Positions 37,650 to 46,823 of a DNA stretch of 64,000 nt are shown one piece after another. The notes under the pieces are model-generated. The model was not told where the DNA came from. It did no database searches and saw nothing but the letters and a program-made list of their open reading frames with translations. A program made the translations under genes and the position numbers. Each line of letters opens with the position of its first letter. Within the stretch, counting starts at the first letter, position 1. The stretch is from Shewanella sp. AS1 (lineage in GTDB: Bacteria; Pseudomonadota; Gammaproteobacteria; Enterobacterales; Shewanellaceae), in NCBI RefSeq assembly GCF_021412565.1, contig NZ_JAKCLJ010000001.1, positions 744,001 to 808,000 of the forward strand. Reading direction: 5' to 3'.

Positions 37650-38540
37650 TTAATGACGTATGGGGGACAGTGCTGAACGCAAACCATCGCCGACTAGGTT
37701 AATGGCTAATACACTGCAAAGGATAGCGACCCCAGGAATAGTCACAGTCCAGGGCGCGGTTAATAGATTATCTATCCCCTGGGCAACCATGGCACCCCAT
37801 TCGGGGCTCGGTGCCTGGGCACCTAAGTTTAAGAAGCCTAAGGCTGCAATATCTAAGATCGCAGCTGAGATCCCAAGTGTAGTCTGAATAATCATGGTAT
37901 CCATGATATTAGGTAAGATCACATACCAGAAGATTTGTAAGGGATTGGCGCCATCTAAACGTGCTGCGGTGACATAATCTTTCTGTAGCTCTTCATGGAC
38001 AGCTTGATGGATAGCCCTGACAAACTGGGGCGTGAGCGCTATTCCCACGGCCCAGAATACGTTACTCAGACCTGGCCCCATGACGGCCACTACTAAAATC
38101 GCCATCAACAGCGAGGGGATCGAGAGAAGTGCATCGAGTAAATGACTGAGAATACTTGATTTTAGTCCTTTCATCATGCCAGAAATTGAGCCGATAACGA
38201 ATCCAATCAGCAAGGCTGTGATCACTATACCAATCGCCATGCCAAAAGTGAGATGGGCTCCATGGAGCAGGCGGCTGAAAATATCTCGGCCCAAATCATC
38301 TGTTCCTAGAAAGTGTTCCACAGTACCCGCAGGATCCCAGGATGGCGGCAGTAAGAGGGCGTGGGGATCTTGCTGCTCTGGAGCAAAGGGCGCAATAAAG
38401 GGGCCAAATAGGGTTAATAACAGCAAAGAGCAGACAGCCCAAAGTCCGGCAAAGGCAAAAGGATTATCGGTAAACGCACTCCAAAGCCGGTATAGAGGGG
38501 AGGGAATATGATCCTCTTGGTAAATTTTAATTTGAGGCAT
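37650..38540 (-). CDS. sapC: Peptide ABC transporter permease SapC
   Basis: 296 residues, DppC/OppC type. An N-terminal membrane segment (FAGLWAVCSLLLLTLFGPFI) precedes the GTDDLGRDIFSRLLHGA motif of this permease class, then about five more membrane segments. The EAA-type loop is VTAARLDGANPLQIFWYVILPNIM. It overlaps sapB by 14 nt. Confidence 0.94.
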   Translation of the reverse strand: MPQIKIYQEDHIPSPLYRLWSAFTDNPFAFAGLWAVCSLLLLTLFGPFIAPFAPEQQDPHALLLPPSWDPAGTVEHFLGTDDLGRDIFSRLLHGAHLTFGMAIGIVITALLIGFVIGSISGMMKGLKSSILSHLLDALLSIPSLLMAILVVAVMGPGLSNVFWAVGIALTPQFVRAIHQAVHEELQKDYVTAARLDGANPLQIFWYVILPNIMDTMIIQTTLGISAAILDIAALGFLNLGAQAPSPEWGAMVAQGIDNLLTAPWTVTIPGVAILCSVLAINLVGDGLRSALSPIRH

Positions 38541-39558
38541 AGAGTTCTTTCCTGCTGATGGGATTGAGCGCCGTATGCATCACTTCTATCAAAATACTTA
38601 AAAAGATGATGATCAGTGCCACTGCCAGAATACCACCCTGTATAACAGTATAATCACGCTGATAAATTCCCGACACCAACCAGGCGCCGACACCGGGCCA
38701 GCTGAAAATCACCTCGACCACTATGGCATAGCTGGCAAATGCGCCGAGCATGAGTCCCAGATTTTTTAACACAGGAATTAACGCGTTGGGGAGTGCGTGG
38801 CGCAGCACTATAGTCGATGTGTGCAATCCCCTGGCTTCGGCGGCCTTGATGTAGGTTTTTTCCATAATGGAAATCATGGCGCTACGGGTGATGCGCACCA
38901 CGACGGTAAAAGGCAAAATGGCCAATGTCATGGCAGGTAAAATGATGTGATGCAGGGCATCGAGAAAGGCCGACATGGCATATTCAGAGTTCGACAGCAG
39001 CGTATCGACCAGCAGAAAGCCTGTGATGGAGTTTATCTCATAGAGTAGGTTAATCTGCCCGGAGATAGGCAGCCAGCCTAAGCGCACCCCAAACCAGAGT
39101 GACAGACTCAGTCCCAGCCAGAACACAGGAATCGAGTAGCCTGTCAGGGTGACCGCCATAATGGTATTCTGTGTGATCTTATTTTTACTTAAGGAGGCGA
39201 GTATCCCCAGTGGAATACCAAACAGCAGGGCGAGAAAACCGGCAAAAAAGCCCAGTTCAAAACTTGCGGGCAACACCTTAGTCAACTCGTCAATAACCGG
39301 GGTTTGTGAGGTAATTGAGATGCCAAGATCCCCTGAGAGTCGCTGCTGCAGATAGGCAAAAAACTGACTGATCTTATTTTTATTTAAATGATAATCTTGA
39401 GTAATGGTCTCCATTTCACTGGGGTTGGGTGATTGGATACCAGTCAGGACGACACTTGGCTCCGCTGGAAACTGATTCGTGACGACAAACATTACCAAAA
39501 ATAGCACCATAGAGGTGGCTAGAAACAGATTCAGGCGTCTAAGCAGATAACGAGCCAT
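38527..39558 (-). CDS. sapB: Peptide ABC transporter permease SapB
   Basis: 343 residues, DppB/OppB type. MARYLLRRLNLFLATSMVLFLVMFVV is the first membrane helix; a large periplasmic loop and five further helices follow. The EAA loop reads IKAAEARGLHTSTIVLRHALPNALIP. The start codon overlaps the sapA stop as TAATG, so the two are coupled. Confidence 0.94.
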   Translation of the reverse strand: MARYLLRRLNLFLATSMVLFLVMFVVTNQFPAEPSVVLTGIQSPNPSEMETITQDYHLNKNKISQFFAYLQQRLSGDLGISITSQTPVIDELTKVLPASFELGFFAGFLALLFGIPLGILASLSKNKITQNTIMAVTLTGYSIPVFWLGLSLSLWFGVRLGWLPISGQINLLYEINSITGFLLVDTLLSNSEYAMSAFLDALHHIILPAMTLAILPFTVVVRITRSAMISIMEKTYIKAAEARGLHTSTIVLRHALPNALIPVLKNLGLMLGAFASYAIVVEVIFSWPGVGAWLVSGIYQRDYTVIQGGILAVALIIIFLSILIEVMHTALNPISRKELYASN

Positions 39559-41198
39559 TAATTAGCCTCCTTAGAGATGGGAGCCTGATGGGGAAGTTTA
39601 GTGATCTGGGTAAATGAGATCCCGCCAAAAGGGGTCAATTTAGACTGAGTCAACTGTTTCTGTTTTACCGCCAGGCGCGTGGTATGGGCTAAGGGCAATA
39701 GGGGGACTCGCTGTGCAATCAGTTCTTCAGCCTGTTGATATAAGGCTTTGCGCGTCTCCTGATGAGTTGTATCTTTTGCCGCTTCCAGTAATTCCTCTAA
39801 CTGGCTGTCACACCAACGTGAGCGGTTACTATTCGTGCTGGCCGAGGCGCAGCTTAATATGGGACTGAAAAAGTTGTCGGGATCGCTATTATCCGCATTC
39901 CAGCCAATGATCACTGAGTCATAGGTCTGTTGACTGAGCTTTTGATTAAACACGCTCCAGTCGTAGGTGACAATATTGACCTTTACCCCGATATGGGCCA
40001 GATCAGCCTGGATAAGCTCAGCGGTTTTGTGGGGATTGGGATTATAAATACGCGCGACAGGCATGGCCCAGATATCGATAGTCAAATCATGAACCCCAGC
40101 TTCTTCCAGCAGTTGTAGGGCTTTTTGAGGGTTGTATTCAATCTCTTTTTGATTTTCCGAATAGGCCCAGGAGTGAGGCGGCAATACTCCTATCGCCTCG
40201 ACAGCGGTTTTTTGGTAAACGGCCCTGAGAATATTTTCTTTATCGATGGCGTAAGCTAAGGCGCGACGCACGCGGACATCATTTAGCGGGATGCGCTCTG
40301 TATTGAATGCCCAAAATGCCACATTGAAACCGGGCTGGGAGTCGACTTCTAGATCCTCTTTATCTATCACAACCTGTAGTTCGCCCGCCTTGGGCAATGC
40401 TGAAATATTGCAATCGCCCGTGATCAATTTAGCCAGACGAGTGGTACTTTTAGGCGTAATATCAAATACTAACTGCTCTACTTGCGGTGAGGTGCGCCAG
40501 TACTGATGGTTGCGATAAAAACGGATAAAATCATTTTTGACATAATCGATTAACTGGAAAGGCCCTGTGCCTATGGCCTGTTTATCCAGTAACTCAGGCT
40601 CGCCAAGTTGCAGCAGATGATCGCCGTACTCCTTTGAGAGGATCACGCTATAGCCGGTCGCGAGGTTAGATAAAAAAGAAGCATCTTTACGTGTTAGATG
40701 AAAAGCAACCTGGTAGTCATCGATTTTTTCAATTTTATCTATCAGATTGCTAAAGCCGACACTCTCAAAGAAGGGGTAGCCAGTTTTAGCAATGAAATGA
40801 TAGGGATTGGCACTGTCGATAATGCGGTTAAAGGAAAATAACACATCGTCGGCGTTAAAGTTTCGATGGGGACTATAGCGTTTGGAATGGTGAAAACGCA
40901 CGCCGGTTCTCAGGGTAAATGTGTAAACCAGTTCATCATCGCTTATCTGCCAGTCGCTGGCCAGAGCGGGCACTAACTTACCCGATAGCGCATCATATTC
41001 GACTAGGGTGTCATATAGCTGAGAAGTGGCATCGACAGTTGTCCCTGAGGTGATCAACTGGGGATTGAAAGACTCTGGGTTGCCTTCAGAGCAATAAACC
41101 AAGCCAGAAGGAACACGAGTTGGGCCACAGGCTGTTAATAGCGGGACTAAACAGCAGAATGCTGAAGCAAATGTGAGACGCTTAAGCCGCTCTTTCAT
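39558..41198 (-). CDS. sapA: Peptide ABC transporter substrate-binding protein SapA
   Basis: 546 residues, SBP family 5 (DppA/OppA type). The signal peptide has a possible lipobox LLTAC at residues ~20-24, so it may be a lipoprotein. Family stretches: YCSEGNPESFNPQL, FNADDVLFSFNRIID, GTGPFQL, VRRALAYAIDKENI, and GWNADNSDPDNFFSPIL. It is first gene of sapABCDF, next to pspF as in E. coli. In enterobacteria Sap is tied to antimicrobial peptide resistance and SapBCDF to putrescine export. Confidence 0.93.
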   Translation of the reverse strand: MKERLKRLTFASAFCCLVPLLTACGPTRVPSGLVYCSEGNPESFNPQLITSGTTVDATSQLYDTLVEYDALSGKLVPALASDWQISDDELVYTFTLRTGVRFHHSKRYSPHRNFNADDVLFSFNRIIDSANPYHFIAKTGYPFFESVGFSNLIDKIEKIDDYQVAFHLTRKDASFLSNLATGYSVILSKEYGDHLLQLGEPELLDKQAIGTGPFQLIDYVKNDFIRFYRNHQYWRTSPQVEQLVFDITPKSTTRLAKLITGDCNISALPKAGELQVVIDKEDLEVDSQPGFNVAFWAFNTERIPLNDVRVRRALAYAIDKENILRAVYQKTAVEAIGVLPPHSWAYSENQKEIEYNPQKALQLLEEAGVHDLTIDIWAMPVARIYNPNPHKTAELIQADLAHIGVKVNIVTYDWSVFNQKLSQQTYDSVIIGWNADNSDPDNFFSPILSCASASTNSNRSRWCDSQLEELLEAAKDTTHQETRKALYQQAEELIAQRVPLLPLAHTTRLAVKQKQLTQSKLTPFGGISFTQITKLPHQAPISKEAN

Positions 41199-41284
41199 CA
41201 GTAGAGGTAATCGTTTATTGAATGAAGAAGTTCATTTTAAAGTGCTATGGTGTCGGTAGCAAATATTCGCTGTTATTTGTGCCT

Positions 41285-42367
41285 TTATTTATCCAACAAA
41301 TTGTATTTTTTTAAAATTCCACGTAATTGATGGTAGCTTAATTCCAGTAAGTCTGCGGTTTTTTTCTGATTATACTGACCCGCTTCGAGGGCTTTTTTCA
41401 GTAGCTCTATCTCTTGATTTTCACAGTGCTCTTTAAAGTTGATAGGGAAACTGACACTGGCTGAAACCTGGCCTGTTTTGTTAGTTTCAGCCGCTACGAC
41501 CTCGTGATTGACAGTTTGACTTTCAGTTTCTATAGCCTGTGGCTGTGCCTGTCTGGAGCGGGTTTTGACTCTGTTAGTTGGGCGATAAGGGGACGCAAAG
41601 GGATCGATAACTATAGTATCTATGGGATCGCAGCCGTCACCATTGCGATAGACACAGCGTTCAATAACGTTTTTAAGCTCGCGTATATTGCCTGGCCAGC
41701 TGTAGTCTAGTAATTGCTCAATGGCGTTGGGGGTAAAGCCATTGAAGAGTTCGTGCTGCAGTTGCCTTGCCATACCAATCGCAAAATACTCAGCCAGTGG
41801 AATAATGTCTTCACTGCGATGACGCAGCGGTGGCAAGGTGATCACATCGAAAGCGAGTCGGTCGAGCAGGTCGGCACGAAACTCTCCAGCTTCGGCCAGT
41901 GAAGGCAGATCTTCGTTAGCGGCGCAGATAAGGCGCACATCGGTTTGTACCGTTTTACTGCCACCCACACGTTCAAATTCGCCATATTCGATAACCCGCA
42001 GTAGCTTTTCCTGGATTAAACCAGAGGTATTGGCCAACTCATCTAAGAAGAGGGTGCCACCGTCGGCACGTTCGAAACGACCCTCATGCTTCTTATTGGC
42101 GCCGGTGAAGGCGCCAGCATCGTGACCAAATAGTTCACTTTCCAGAAGATTTTCACTCAGGGATGAGCAGTTGAGTTTAATAAAACTTTGATCCCAGCGT
42201 TTAGACAGGTAGTGTAAGCGTTCGGCGATCAGCTCTTTTCCCGTACCCCGCTCACCTATGATAAGTACAGGTTTGGATAAAGGGGCAATTTTTGAAACAT
42301 GCTCAAGGACTTCTAATAACGCATTAGATTGTCCGATAAGATTATCTTGCTGGAATTGATTAGCCAC
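41285..42367 (-). CDS. pspF: Phage shock protein operon activator PspF
   Basis: sigma54 enhancer-binding protein, 360 residues, without an N-terminal sensory domain, as in E. coli PspF. AAA+ motifs: Walker A GERGTGKE (~38), GAFTGA loop contacting sigma54 (~86), Walker B GGTLFLDELA, and R-finger region FRADLLDRLAF. A variable linker of ~60 residues is followed by a Fis-type HTH (QKKTADLLELSYHQLRGILKKY). It is somewhat longer than the E. coli protein because of that linker. In the family it is held inactive by PspA and activates pspABC. It is divergent from pspA across 180 bp. Confidence 0.95.
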   Translation of the reverse strand: MANQFQQDNLIGQSNALLEVLEHVSKIAPLSKPVLIIGERGTGKELIAERLHYLSKRWDQSFIKLNCSSLSENLLESELFGHDAGAFTGANKKHEGRFERADGGTLFLDELANTSGLIQEKLLRVIEYGEFERVGGSKTVQTDVRLICAANEDLPSLAEAGEFRADLLDRLAFDVITLPPLRHRSEDIIPLAEYFAIGMARQLQHELFNGFTPNAIEQLLDYSWPGNIRELKNVIERCVYRNGDGCDPIDTIVIDPFASPYRPTNRVKTRSRQAQPQAIETESQTVNHEVVAAETNKTGQVSASVSFPINFKEHCENQEIELLKKALEAGQYNQKKTADLLELSYHQLRGILKKYNLLDK

Positions 42368-42487
42368 GGTGATTTTTAGTCTTTCACACTAATAATTGGT
42401 GAAAATTATAATATGTGTCCTGAGGTTTAAAATAAAGAAAAAGTTAAAATATTAGTTAAATAATTGAATAATAACGGTTAAGTAAAG

Positions 42488-42504
42488 TTGGCACATTAAG
42501 TGTA
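42488..42504 (+). promoter_or_regulatory. sigma54 promoter of pspABC
   Basis: TTGGCAC is a full -24 element with GG; ten bases later GTGTA stands at -12, with GT in place of the usual GC. It lies 44 nt upstream of the pspA start and downstream of the space where PspF would bind. Confidence 0.7.
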
Positions 42505-42547
42505 TTATTTTTTGCGAAACCAACATTAATTTTTAGAGGACACGACT

Positions 42548-43231
42548 ATGGGTATTTTCTCTCGCTTCGCTGATATCATTAATTCTAATATCAGTGCTCT
42601 GCTTGATAAAGCGGAAGATCCAGAAAAAATGGTGCGCCTGATCATCCAAGAGATGGAAGATACCTTGGTAGAGGTGCGTTCAACTTCGGCTAAGGTGCTG
42701 GCGGAAAAGAAAGAGATCCTGCGCCGTATTGCTAAAGTAAAAGAGCAGGTTCAAGATTGGCAGGATAAGGCTGAACTGGCGTTATCTAAAGATCGCGAAG
42801 ATTTGGCCAAAGCTGCCTTGATTGAAAAGCAAAAGGCCACTGAACTTGCGGTGAACCTTGAGCAGGAGCTGGTGGTTATCGAAGAACATATTGCGCGTCT
42901 TAAAGAGGAAGTGAATCAGCTCCAGGAGAAGTTATTGGATGCTAAATCACGCCAGAAGACGATTATTATGCGTAAGCAAACTGCTTCTTCACGCTTGGAA
43001 GTGAAGCGCCAGCTCGATTCGAGCAAGATTGACAGCGCCATGAGCAAGTTTGAGCAGTATGAGCGCCGCGTCGAAGGCTTAGAATCTCAGGTTGAGGCTT
43101 ATGATTTAGGCAATAAGCGTACATTAAATGATGAGTTTGCCGCGCTAGAGGCTGAAGATGCTGTCAGTGCCGAACTTGAGGCCTTAAAGGCCAAAGTGAA
43201 GGCAAGCAAAGCGAAAAAGCAGACTAAATAA
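42548..43231 (+). CDS. pspA: Phage shock protein A
   Basis: 227 residues, almost entirely helical and coiled-coil (PspA/IM30, ESCRT-III-like). The N-terminal amphipathic helix MGIFSRFADIINSNISALLDKAEDPEKM binds membranes. Peripheral inner-membrane protein that maintains proton-motive force under envelope stress and inhibits PspF in the absence of stress. The start has TTAGAGGA upstream. First gene of pspABC under the sigma54 promoter. Confidence 0.97.
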   Translation: MGIFSRFADIINSNISALLDKAEDPEKMVRLIIQEMEDTLVEVRSTSAKVLAEKKEILRRIAKVKEQVQDWQDKAELALSKDREDLAKAALIEKQKATELAVNLEQELVVIEEHIARLKEEVNQLQEKLLDAKSRQKTIIMRKQTASSRLEVKRQLDSSKIDSAMSKFEQYERRVEGLESQVEAYDLGNKRTLNDEFAALEAEDAVSAELEALKAKVKASKAKKQTK

Positions 43232-43251
43232 CGGTAATTCAGAGGTGAGTT

Positions 43252-43491
43252 ATGGATATGGATGTATTGATTGCCCCCATCATTGTCTTTTTAGTTGTGG
43301 TGGCGCCCATCTGGTTAATATTGCATTATCGCAGTAAACGCCAAGTGAGCCAGGGACTCACTGAAGAAGAGTTTACCGAGCTTAATGAGCTGATAAGTAA
43401 GGCAGACAAGATGGCCCAGCGTATCGAAACACTTGAGGCCATTCTGGATAGCGAGGCTCCAAATTGGAGGAATCGAGATGAGCGGATTTAA
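43252..43491 (+). CDS. pspB: Phage shock protein B
   Basis: 79 residues: one N-terminal membrane helix (VLIAPIIVFLVVVAPIWLILHY) followed by a cytoplasmic coiled coil (LTEEEFTELNELISKADKMAQRIETLEAILDSEAPNWR), the standard PspB layout. It acts with PspC as inner-membrane sensor that recruits PspA. It lies 20 nt after pspA and overlaps pspC by 14 nt. Confidence 0.95.
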   Translation: MDMDVLIAPIIVFLVVVAPIWLILHYRSKRQVSQGLTEEEFTELNELISKADKMAQRIETLEAILDSEAPNWRNRDERI

Positions 43492-43873
43492 CGGACGCAC
43501 CCTATATCGACTTCCCGAGTCAGGCAAAATCGCCGGGGTTTGTGCAGGAATCGCCGACTATTTCAATTTTGAAACCTGGTTGGTCCGAGTACTCGCAGCG
43601 TCTATATTTCTGCTCGGGGGAACAGGCATAGTCATAGTCATCTATATTCTGTTGTGGATGATTTTAGATGTGAAGCCAAGTAGCGCAAAGGATAAACAAC
43701 ATCACAAAGAGATTGAAGTTAAAAAGAAAGTTTGGCAAGCCGGAGAGCCTGCTAAAATGGCATTAAGAGATGTCAGTCAGCAATTCAAGGATTTAGATAC
43801 TCGGCTGCAAAACCTTGAACGGCATGTGACATCGGATAGTTTTGACCTCAAACGAGAGATCAATAATCTCTAA
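43478..43873 (+). CDS. pspC: Phage shock protein C
   Basis: 131 residues from MSGFNGRTLYRLPESGKIAGVCAGIADYF; this ATG has a strong TTGGAGGA and is preferred to an in-frame ATG 15 codons earlier. The PspC domain (residues ~8-70) includes a membrane segment VRVLAASIFLLGGTGIVIVIYILLWMILDV. A C-terminal coiled region (FKDLDTRLQNLERHVTS) follows. Inner-membrane partner of PspB. Confidence 0.95.
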   Translation: MSGFNGRTLYRLPESGKIAGVCAGIADYFNFETWLVRVLAASIFLLGGTGIVIVIYILLWMILDVKPSSAKDKQHHKEIEVKKKVWQAGEPAKMALRDVSQQFKDLDTRLQNLERHVTSDSFDLKREINNL

Positions 43874-43896
43874 ACTTTGACTTTAAAACCAAAAAT

Positions 43897-43917
43897 AGAC
43901 GGCTACGGCCGTCTTTT
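43897..43917 (+). terminator. Terminator candidate after pspC
   Basis: AGACGGC-TACG-GCCGTCT followed by only TT and GAC; weak, so ycjX may be partly cotranscribed with pspABC. Confidence 0.5.
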
Positions 43918-43938
43918 GACATTGCTAAGATATCACTT

Positions 43939-45372
43939 ATGAATTCAATTGGTCGTTCACTGCAACAGCTTGCCAATCGTTCACAGTCATTGATAAAACG
44001 TACCACGGATAATCATGTTCGTTTGGCGGTTACCGGCTTGTCCGGCGCGGGCAAAACGGCCTTCATTACTGGACTGGTTAATCAATTACTGTCAGCGGGA
44101 AAACATCAGGTACTCCCTTTGTGGCAAGTGTCCCGTGATGGGCGCTTATATGGTGTGAAGCGCACCCTGCAACCCGATATGACCATTGCCAGTTTCGATT
44201 ATGATGCCGCCATGACAGCGCTATGTGGCAGTAAACCTCATTGGCCAGCCTCCACAAGAAATATCAGTGAGCTGCGTCTGGCCATAAAGTATCAACCCAG
44301 TAAAGGCTTAAGGGCGAGGCTGACTGATCATGCGACCCTGTTTTTAGATATTGTCGATTACCCTGGTGAGTGGTTACTGGATCTGCCTATGCTAAGGCTG
44401 GACTATGCTAAATGGTCACAGCTTCAGTATGGTCGGGCTGATAATTTATCAAAGAGTGATTACTATCAACCCTTTATCGCATCTTGTTCGGCACTTAATT
44501 TAACAGAACCGGCCGATGAGCAAGTGTTGAAAAACATAGCTAAACAGTATCAGATGCTGCTGAACGACACTGTGCATGGCCACGGTTTTTATCACGCTCA
44601 GCCAGGAAGAATGTTGTTGCCTGGTGAACTTGCAGATACCCCGATCTTGGCTTTTTTTCCCCTCTTTGGTCTGCAGGGCATTCAACTTGAACAATTGGAA
44701 AACAGCAATAAAACGAGCTACTACCAGGTATTGAAAAAACGCTATCTAAGTTATGTCTCGCAGGTAGTGAAACCTTTCTATCGAGATTATTTTGCCAAGT
44801 TCGATCGTCAGGTGGTGCTGGTGGATTGCTTTACGCCGCTCAATCGCGGCAAGCCGCAGTTTGACGATATGAAGTCGGCTATCGATGACATTATGGCCAG
44901 TTTTCATTTCGGTCAGTCGAATCTACTTAGACGACTGTTTGCTCCCCGTATCGATAAATTACTGTTTGCGGCAAGTAAGGTTGATCATGTTACGCGGGAT
45001 CAACAGAGTAATGTGCTGTCCCTGTTGTCGCAGATGGTGGATCAGAGCCAGCAGCATGCGCAGTTTGAAGGTTGTGATGTGGAAGTGATGGCCATCAGTG
45101 CGATTAAGGCGACGACCCATGGCATGGTGCAGCAGGATGGAAAACAGATAGAGGTGGTCAGGGGCAGGGCGCTGAACGGCCAGAAAATCTTAACCCTGTT
45201 TCCGGGAGAAGTCCCCAAGCGTTTGCCACAAGCCGATTTTTGGGACAGACAGGGATTTGAATTCATTAACTTTGCGCCGCCTCAGCTTGATGCTGGCAGC
45301 CAGGAGCGGCACTTTGAGCATATTCGCCTCGATCACCTGTTGCAATACCTTTTGGGCGATAAATTAGCTTAG
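43939..45372 (+). CDS. ycjX: YcjX-family GTP-binding protein (DUF463)
   Basis: 477 residues. The P-loop LTGLSGAGKTAFITGLVNQLL-like region lies at ~32-50 (GLSGAGKT), and DIVDYPGEWLLDLPML carries a DxxG switch. The central FxPLFGLQG and C-terminal NFAPPQLDAG...HIRLDHLLQYLLGDKL are typical of the family. In E. coli ycjX and ycjF follow the psp operon and respond with it; the exact role in the stress response is not established. It is located 66 nt after pspC. Confidence 0.9.
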   Translation: MNSIGRSLQQLANRSQSLIKRTTDNHVRLAVTGLSGAGKTAFITGLVNQLLSAGKHQVLPLWQVSRDGRLYGVKRTLQPDMTIASFDYDAAMTALCGSKPHWPASTRNISELRLAIKYQPSKGLRARLTDHATLFLDIVDYPGEWLLDLPMLRLDYAKWSQLQYGRADNLSKSDYYQPFIASCSALNLTEPADEQVLKNIAKQYQMLLNDTVHGHGFYHAQPGRMLLPGELADTPILAFFPLFGLQGIQLEQLENSNKTSYYQVLKKRYLSYVSQVVKPFYRDYFAKFDRQVVLVDCFTPLNRGKPQFDDMKSAIDDIMASFHFGQSNLLRRLFAPRIDKLLFAASKVDHVTRDQQSNVLSLLSQMVDQSQQHAQFEGCDVEVMAISAIKATTHGMVQQDGKQIEVVRGRALNGQKILTLFPGEVPKRLPQADFWDRQGFEFINFAPPQLDAGSQERHFEHIRLDHLLQYLLGDKLA

Positions 45373-45401
45373 TGGTTTATCAATTGATAATAAGGCTGGA
45401 A

Positions 45402-46442
45402 ATGAAACAAGACGTATTACTCAAGAAACAGCAGATATTTGAAGATGAAATGCCGCTAGCATCCACTCAGCTCCAAGAAGCGCAGCATTTTGATGAGCTT
45501 GAAGAACTCTTATCTCATCAGGAGGATTTAGCTTCAGGGCTCGATAATAAGCCCAAACGGCGCTGGTCCTGGTTGGCCAAGGCGGCATTGGGCGGCATCA
45601 TCAGCTTAGTTGCACTGGAGTGGGGATTGTCGCTATTTTCGGCCTGGCAGCAGAGCCCTTGGTTGTTTGGTTTTTATGCCCTAGTCAGTTCATTGGTGAG
45701 TCTGTTTGCGGCCAGTATTGTCTTTAAAGAGTGGCGTCAGTTAAAACAGCTTAGAGGTGTAGAAGAGGCACAGCAGGTGAGTGAGCGCTTAGCCCTGAGT
45801 ATGCAGATGGGGGAGGCGGAGCCTTTTATCGAGGATATTCTCTCTAGAGCACCGCAGGATATCGATCTCAGCCGTTACCGGCAGCACCTGAGTGAAGAGC
45901 ATAATGATGCCGAGCGGGTGTTGCTGTTTGAATCGACTGTGCTGACACAGATAGATGCTAAGGCGAAAAAGTTGGTGCACCGTTATGCGCTGGAGTCGGC
46001 GGTGTTGCTTGCCGCTAGTCCTATTGCGGTTTTGGATATGGCGATCATCTTGTGGCGAAATCAGAAGATGATCCGTGAACTGGCCCGCTGTTATGGCATT
46101 GAGCTAGGTTATTGGAGCCGGATTAAGCTTATCCGCTCGGTGATCCTCAATATCATCTATGCCGGAACCAGCGAAGTGGTGACGGATATAGGCACACAAT
46201 TATTGTCTTTAGAAGTGTCGGGTAAAGTGTCGGCGCGTATGGCGCAGGGCTTGGGCGGCGGCTTGCTAACGGCACGTTTAGGCTATCAGACTATGGCCTT
46301 GTGCCGCCCTGTGGGATTCAGTCATGAGACTAAACCCAAACTAACCAAGATCCACCGCGCGCTGTTAAGCGAACTGAAAGATTTTTCACTCGAGGCGCTG
46401 AGCAAGAAAAGTAAAAAACCGGCGGAAAAAGTAAAACAATAA
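45402..46442 (+). CDS. ycjF: YcjF-family inner-membrane protein (TIGR01620/DUF697)
   Basis: 346 residues from ATG at 45402 (MKQDVLLKKQQIFEDE); a GTG ten codons upstream overlaps the ycjX stop and is less likely. Two central membrane segments (AALGGIISLVALEWGLSLF, FGFYALVSSLVSLFAASIVF) and a C-terminal DUF697 region (SAVLLAASPIAVLDMAIILWRNQKMIRELARCYGIELGY). A conserved partner of YcjX in the Psp region; function unknown. Its stop codon lies directly at the edge of a MITE-like element. Confidence 0.85.
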   Translation: MKQDVLLKKQQIFEDEMPLASTQLQEAQHFDELEELLSHQEDLASGLDNKPKRRWSWLAKAALGGIISLVALEWGLSLFSAWQQSPWLFGFYALVSSLVSLFAASIVFKEWRQLKQLRGVEEAQQVSERLALSMQMGEAEPFIEDILSRAPQDIDLSRYRQHLSEEHNDAERVLLFESTVLTQIDAKAKKLVHRYALESAVLLAASPIAVLDMAIILWRNQKMIRELARCYGIELGYWSRIKLIRSVILNIIYAGTSEVVTDIGTQLLSLEVSGKVSARMAQGLGGGLLTARLGYQTMALCRPVGFSHETKPKLTKIHRALLSELKDFSLEALSKKSKKPAEKVKQ

Positions 46443-46444
46443 TA

Positions 46445-46707
46445 GGGCATGTTTATCTTTCAAGTTTGTTTTTGCAGTAGTTTGTTGGAAATTTATACAA
46501 GGCAGTACTTTTGATGTGTGGTTTTCCACATGAGTAAAGTGCTAACGCCGTAGAAATGACAACAAACGCTGCCCAACGGGTTCGGCTAAAAGTATTTTAC
46601 TCTTTGTTATGAGCTGATTTGCTTAGATGACTAGGCGTTATAGCTCATGTCGCGATTAAAACACTTTTGTCTCGAACAAAAATTAAACAGCAAAGATAAA
46701 CACGCCC
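46445..46707. mobile_element. MITE-like element with terminal inverted repeats, TA flanks
   Basis: 263 bp without an ORF. The left end GGGCATGTTTATCTTT and the right end AAAGATAAACACGCCC are inverted repeats with one mismatch in 16, extending imperfectly inward through GTTT and TTTTTG blocks. Both ends are flanked by TA, as for Tc1/mariner-IS630 type insertion. Internal complementary blocks (ACATGAG/CTCATGT, TAACGCC/GGCGTTA, GAGTAAA/TTTACTC) would fold into a long imperfect hairpin. It begins one base past the ycjF stop. Confidence 0.7.
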
Positions 46708-46721
46708 TAGATAAGCTAATG

Positions 46722-46754
46722 AAAAATCGGCTCCTTCTGGAGCCGATTTTTTTT
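46722..46754 (-). terminator. Terminator between the MITE and the DASS gene
   Basis: AAAATCGGCTCC-TTCT-GGAGCCGATTTT with A and T runs; can act in both directions. It may end the ycjXF transcript or the DASS gene transcript. Confidence 0.85.
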
Positions 46755-46823
46755 GGAAGCTTTAGCGTGACTGCTATTTCAAAGATCTAGCGTCAACGCG
46801 ATTTGCATGATTTAGCGTCACGG

